A DNA stretch of 64,000 bases, taken from assembly GCA_002363385.1 (NCBI GenBank), contig DEVL01000003.1, positions 186,505 to 250,504 on the forward strand. The letters run 5' to 3'. A model generated the notes under the pieces. It saw only the letters and a list, made by a program, of their open reading frames with translations. It did not search any database and was not told where the DNA came from. The stretch's first letter is position 1; the number at the start of each line of letters is the position of its first letter. Made by a program: the position numbers and the translations under genes. This document shows, piece by piece, positions 62,527 to 64,000 of this stretch. This stretch comes from Stenotrophomonas maltophilia. Lineage in GTDB: Bacteria > Pseudomonadota > Gammaproteobacteria > Xanthomonadales > Xanthomonadaceae.

Positions 62527-63321
62527 ATGAGCGACATCCTCGATACCATCCTGGCCCGCAAGGCCGACGAAGTCGCCGCACGCCGGGCCCAAGTGCCGCT
62601 GGAGGCACTGATCGCGCGCGTGGAACAAGCGCCGCCGGTGCGCGGCTTCGCCGATGCGCTGCGTGCCTCGATTGCCGCGGGGCATCCGGCCGTGATCGCC
62701 GAAATCAAGAAGGCCAGCCCGTCCAAGGGCGTGATCCGCCCGGACTTCCATCCGGCCGACATCGCGGTGAGCTACGAGTTCGGCGGCGCCAGCTGCCTGT
62801 CCGTACTGACCGACGTGGATTTCTTCCAGGGCAGCGACGCCTACCTGCAGCAGGCCCGTGACGCCTGCACGCTGCCGGTGCTGCGCAAGGACTTCGTGAT
62901 CGATGCTTATCAGGTGTATGAAGCGCGCGTACTCGGCGCGGACTGCATTCTGCTGATCGTGGCCGCGCTGGACGACCGCCAGCTGGCCGAGCTGTCCGAC
63001 CTGGCCATGCAGCTGGGCATGGACGTACTGGTGGAAGTGCACGACATCGACGAGCTCGAGCGTGCCATCCAGGTGCCGGTGCCGCTGATCGGCATCAACA
63101 ACCGCAACCTGCGCACCTTCGAGGTGTCGCTGCAGACCACGCTGGACATGCGCCAGGCCGTGCCACGCGACCGCCTGCTGGTGACCGAAAGCGGCATCCT
63201 CGGCCCGGCTGACGTCACCGTGATGCGCGAGGCCGGGGTCAACGCGTTCCTGGTCGGCGAGGCTTTCATGCGCGTGGAAGAGCCCGGTGAGGGCCTGCGT
63301 CAGCTATTCTTCAGCGCATGA
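62527..63321 (+). CDS. trpC: Indole-3-glycerol phosphate synthase
   Basis: A 264-residue TIM-barrel enzyme, monofunctional (no TrpF part). VIAEIKKASPSKGVIRPDFHPADIA, LSVLTDVDFFQGS, VLRKDFVIDAYQVYEAR, GINNRNLRTFEV and TESGIL are signatures, with catalytic Lys and Glu residues in them. ATG 62527 begins MSDILDTILA. trpF, trpB and trpA are not in the window. The next gene overlaps its stop. Confidence 0.97.
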   Translation: MSDILDTILARKADEVAARRAQVPLEALIARVEQAPPVRGFADALRASIAAGHPAVIAEIKKASPSKGVIRPDFHPADIAVSYEFGGASCLSVLTDVDFFQGSDAYLQQARDACTLPVLRKDFVIDAYQVYEARVLGADCILLIVAALDDRQLAELSDLAMQLGMDVLVEVHDIDELERAIQVPVPLIGINNRNLRTFEVSLQTTLDMRQAVPRDRLLVTESGILGPADVTVMREAGVNAFLVGEAFMRVEEPGEGLRQLFFSA

Positions 63322-64000
63322 CAGCGATCTACCCAACGCCGCGCGACGACGCCCCGCTGGTGGTCTTCGACTTCGATCACACCCTGTATGACGGCGATTC
63401 CGGCAGCCATCTGTTCGCGTGGCTGATCAAGCGCAACCCGCTGCGGCTGCTGGCCGCCCTGTTGGCCACGCCGCTGCTCGGCCCGCTGGTGGCGTTCCTG
63501 CCCACCCGCCGCCGCGGCATCTCCGGCTATGTCTGGATCGCCACGTTTGGCCTGCACCGGGCGCGCGAGTTCAACAAGGTGATCGACCGCTACGTTCTCA
63601 AGCACGAGGCCGATATCCGGCGCCGCCTGCTGCCCGTGGCGCTGGAGGTGTTTGCCCGGCATCGTGCCGCCGGCGATCGCGTCGTGGTCGCCACCGGCGC
63701 ACCGCCGGAGCTGGCCCGCGCCATCCTGGCCTTCGTCGCCCACCAGGGCGTGCCGGTGATCGGCAGTGAGGTCGGCCCGTTCCTGGGCGCGGTGATCGCC
63801 ACCCGGCACTGCCACAACGAAGAAAAGATGCGGATGCTCCGCGAGCGCGGCTATGGCGACGTGGACGTCGCGTACTCCGACAGCAGCGCCGACCTGCCGC
63901 TGTTGCTGGCCGCAGCGGCGCCGGTGGTGGTCAACCCGAAGGCGTCACGCGTGGACTATTTCCGCCAGGTGCTGCCGCCGGGCACCCCGGTGCTCAACTG
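63318..64000 (+). CDS. HAD-superfamily subclass IB hydrolase (3' end missing)
   Basis: ATG 63318 overlaps the trpC stop by four bases (ATGA), so it is likely translated with trpC. The frame is open to the right edge, giving 227 residues. Motif I is FDFDHTLYDGD, motif II VATGAPPE, the motif III Lys lies in NEEKMRML, and motif IV is YSDSSADLPLL. This is the layout of phosphoserine-phosphatase-like phosphatases. A hydrophobic stretch at about 47-60 may touch the membrane. The substrate is unknown; a link to tryptophan synthesis is not implied beyond position. Confidence 0.9.
   Translation, partial: MTAIYPTPRDDAPLVVFDFDHTLYDGDSGSHLFAWLIKRNPLRLLAALLATPLLGPLVAFLPTRRRGISGYVWIATFGLHRAREFNKVIDRYVLKHEADIRRRLLPVALEVFARHRAAGDRVVVATGAPPELARAILAFVAHQGVPVIGSEVGPFLGAVIATRHCHNEEKMRMLRERGYGDVDVAYSDSSADLPLLLAAAAPVVVNPKASRVDYFRQVLPPGTPVLN

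Overview
The window is about 64 kb of high-GC gammaproteobacterial chromosome and reads as Stenotrophomonas or a close relative in the Xanthomonadaceae. The evidence is the gene content (TonB-dependent receptor beside glycosidases, LpxO, divergent speE/speA, a separate trpEGDC cluster) and several short GTAG-headed palindromes of the kind described as SMAG repeats in S. maltophilia. I see no transposase, integrase, prophage gene or CRISPR array. Nearly everything is intact and ordinary in composition, so this is core chromosome with a few accessory patches.

Layout. 1-6.8 kb: a sugar-scavenging locus made of the 3' part of a GH31 glycosidase with discoidin and NPCBM modules, a TonB-dependent receptor, and a Tat-exported GH109-like protein that is broken by a one-base frameshift. 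6.9-15.2 kb: tRNA-Arg(CCG), ubiA, a short-chain fatty acid transporter, a 47-residue glutamine-rich protein, a VOC protein, glutathionyl-hydroquinone reductase, comM, a HAD phosphatase, a small membrane protein and ubiK. 15.3-21.2 kb: a P-II protein, a small kinase, lpxO, divergent speE/speA, and a DUF6122 membrane protein. 21.3-26.6 kb: a PepSY/response regulator/histidine kinase operon facing a second PepSY gene, a Gly/Tyr-rich secreted protein, and a lipocalin/FAD-oxidoreductase pair. 26.8-37.5 kb: a large MscS-type channel, opgB, an ABC1 kinase, a DUF808 protein, an ECF sigma factor with a membrane partner, and a diguanylate cyclase.

37.7-46.1 kb is rich in amino-acid and peptide use: tryptophan 2,3-dioxygenase, a POT peptide transporter with a thioredoxin-fold lipoprotein, and a MarR regulator divergent from hpd-hmgA (tyrosine to homogentisate and on). 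46.1-54.4 kb carries two poorly known genes, a Na+/Ca2+ exchanger family protein, and a six-gene Mrp Na+/H+ antiporter operon with fused A/B subunits. 54.7-59.1 kb holds an Mpo1-like protein, purC, a short membrane J-protein, rpe, a GNAT acetyltransferase and yegS. 59.1-64 kb is trpE-trpG-trpD-trpC followed by a HAD hydrolase that runs off the right edge.

The most interesting signals are regulatory. A Trp-rich leader ORF (four Trp codons out of five) lies just before trpE and overlaps its start. An 11-bp inverted repeat sits between speE and speA. A repeated CTGTTnnA-type site separates the two PepSY units. An orphan leftward terminator with an upstream hairpin suggests an unannotated small RNA before yegS. 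GTAG palindromes supply the stop codons of two genes. I did not find a clearly novel multi-gene system.
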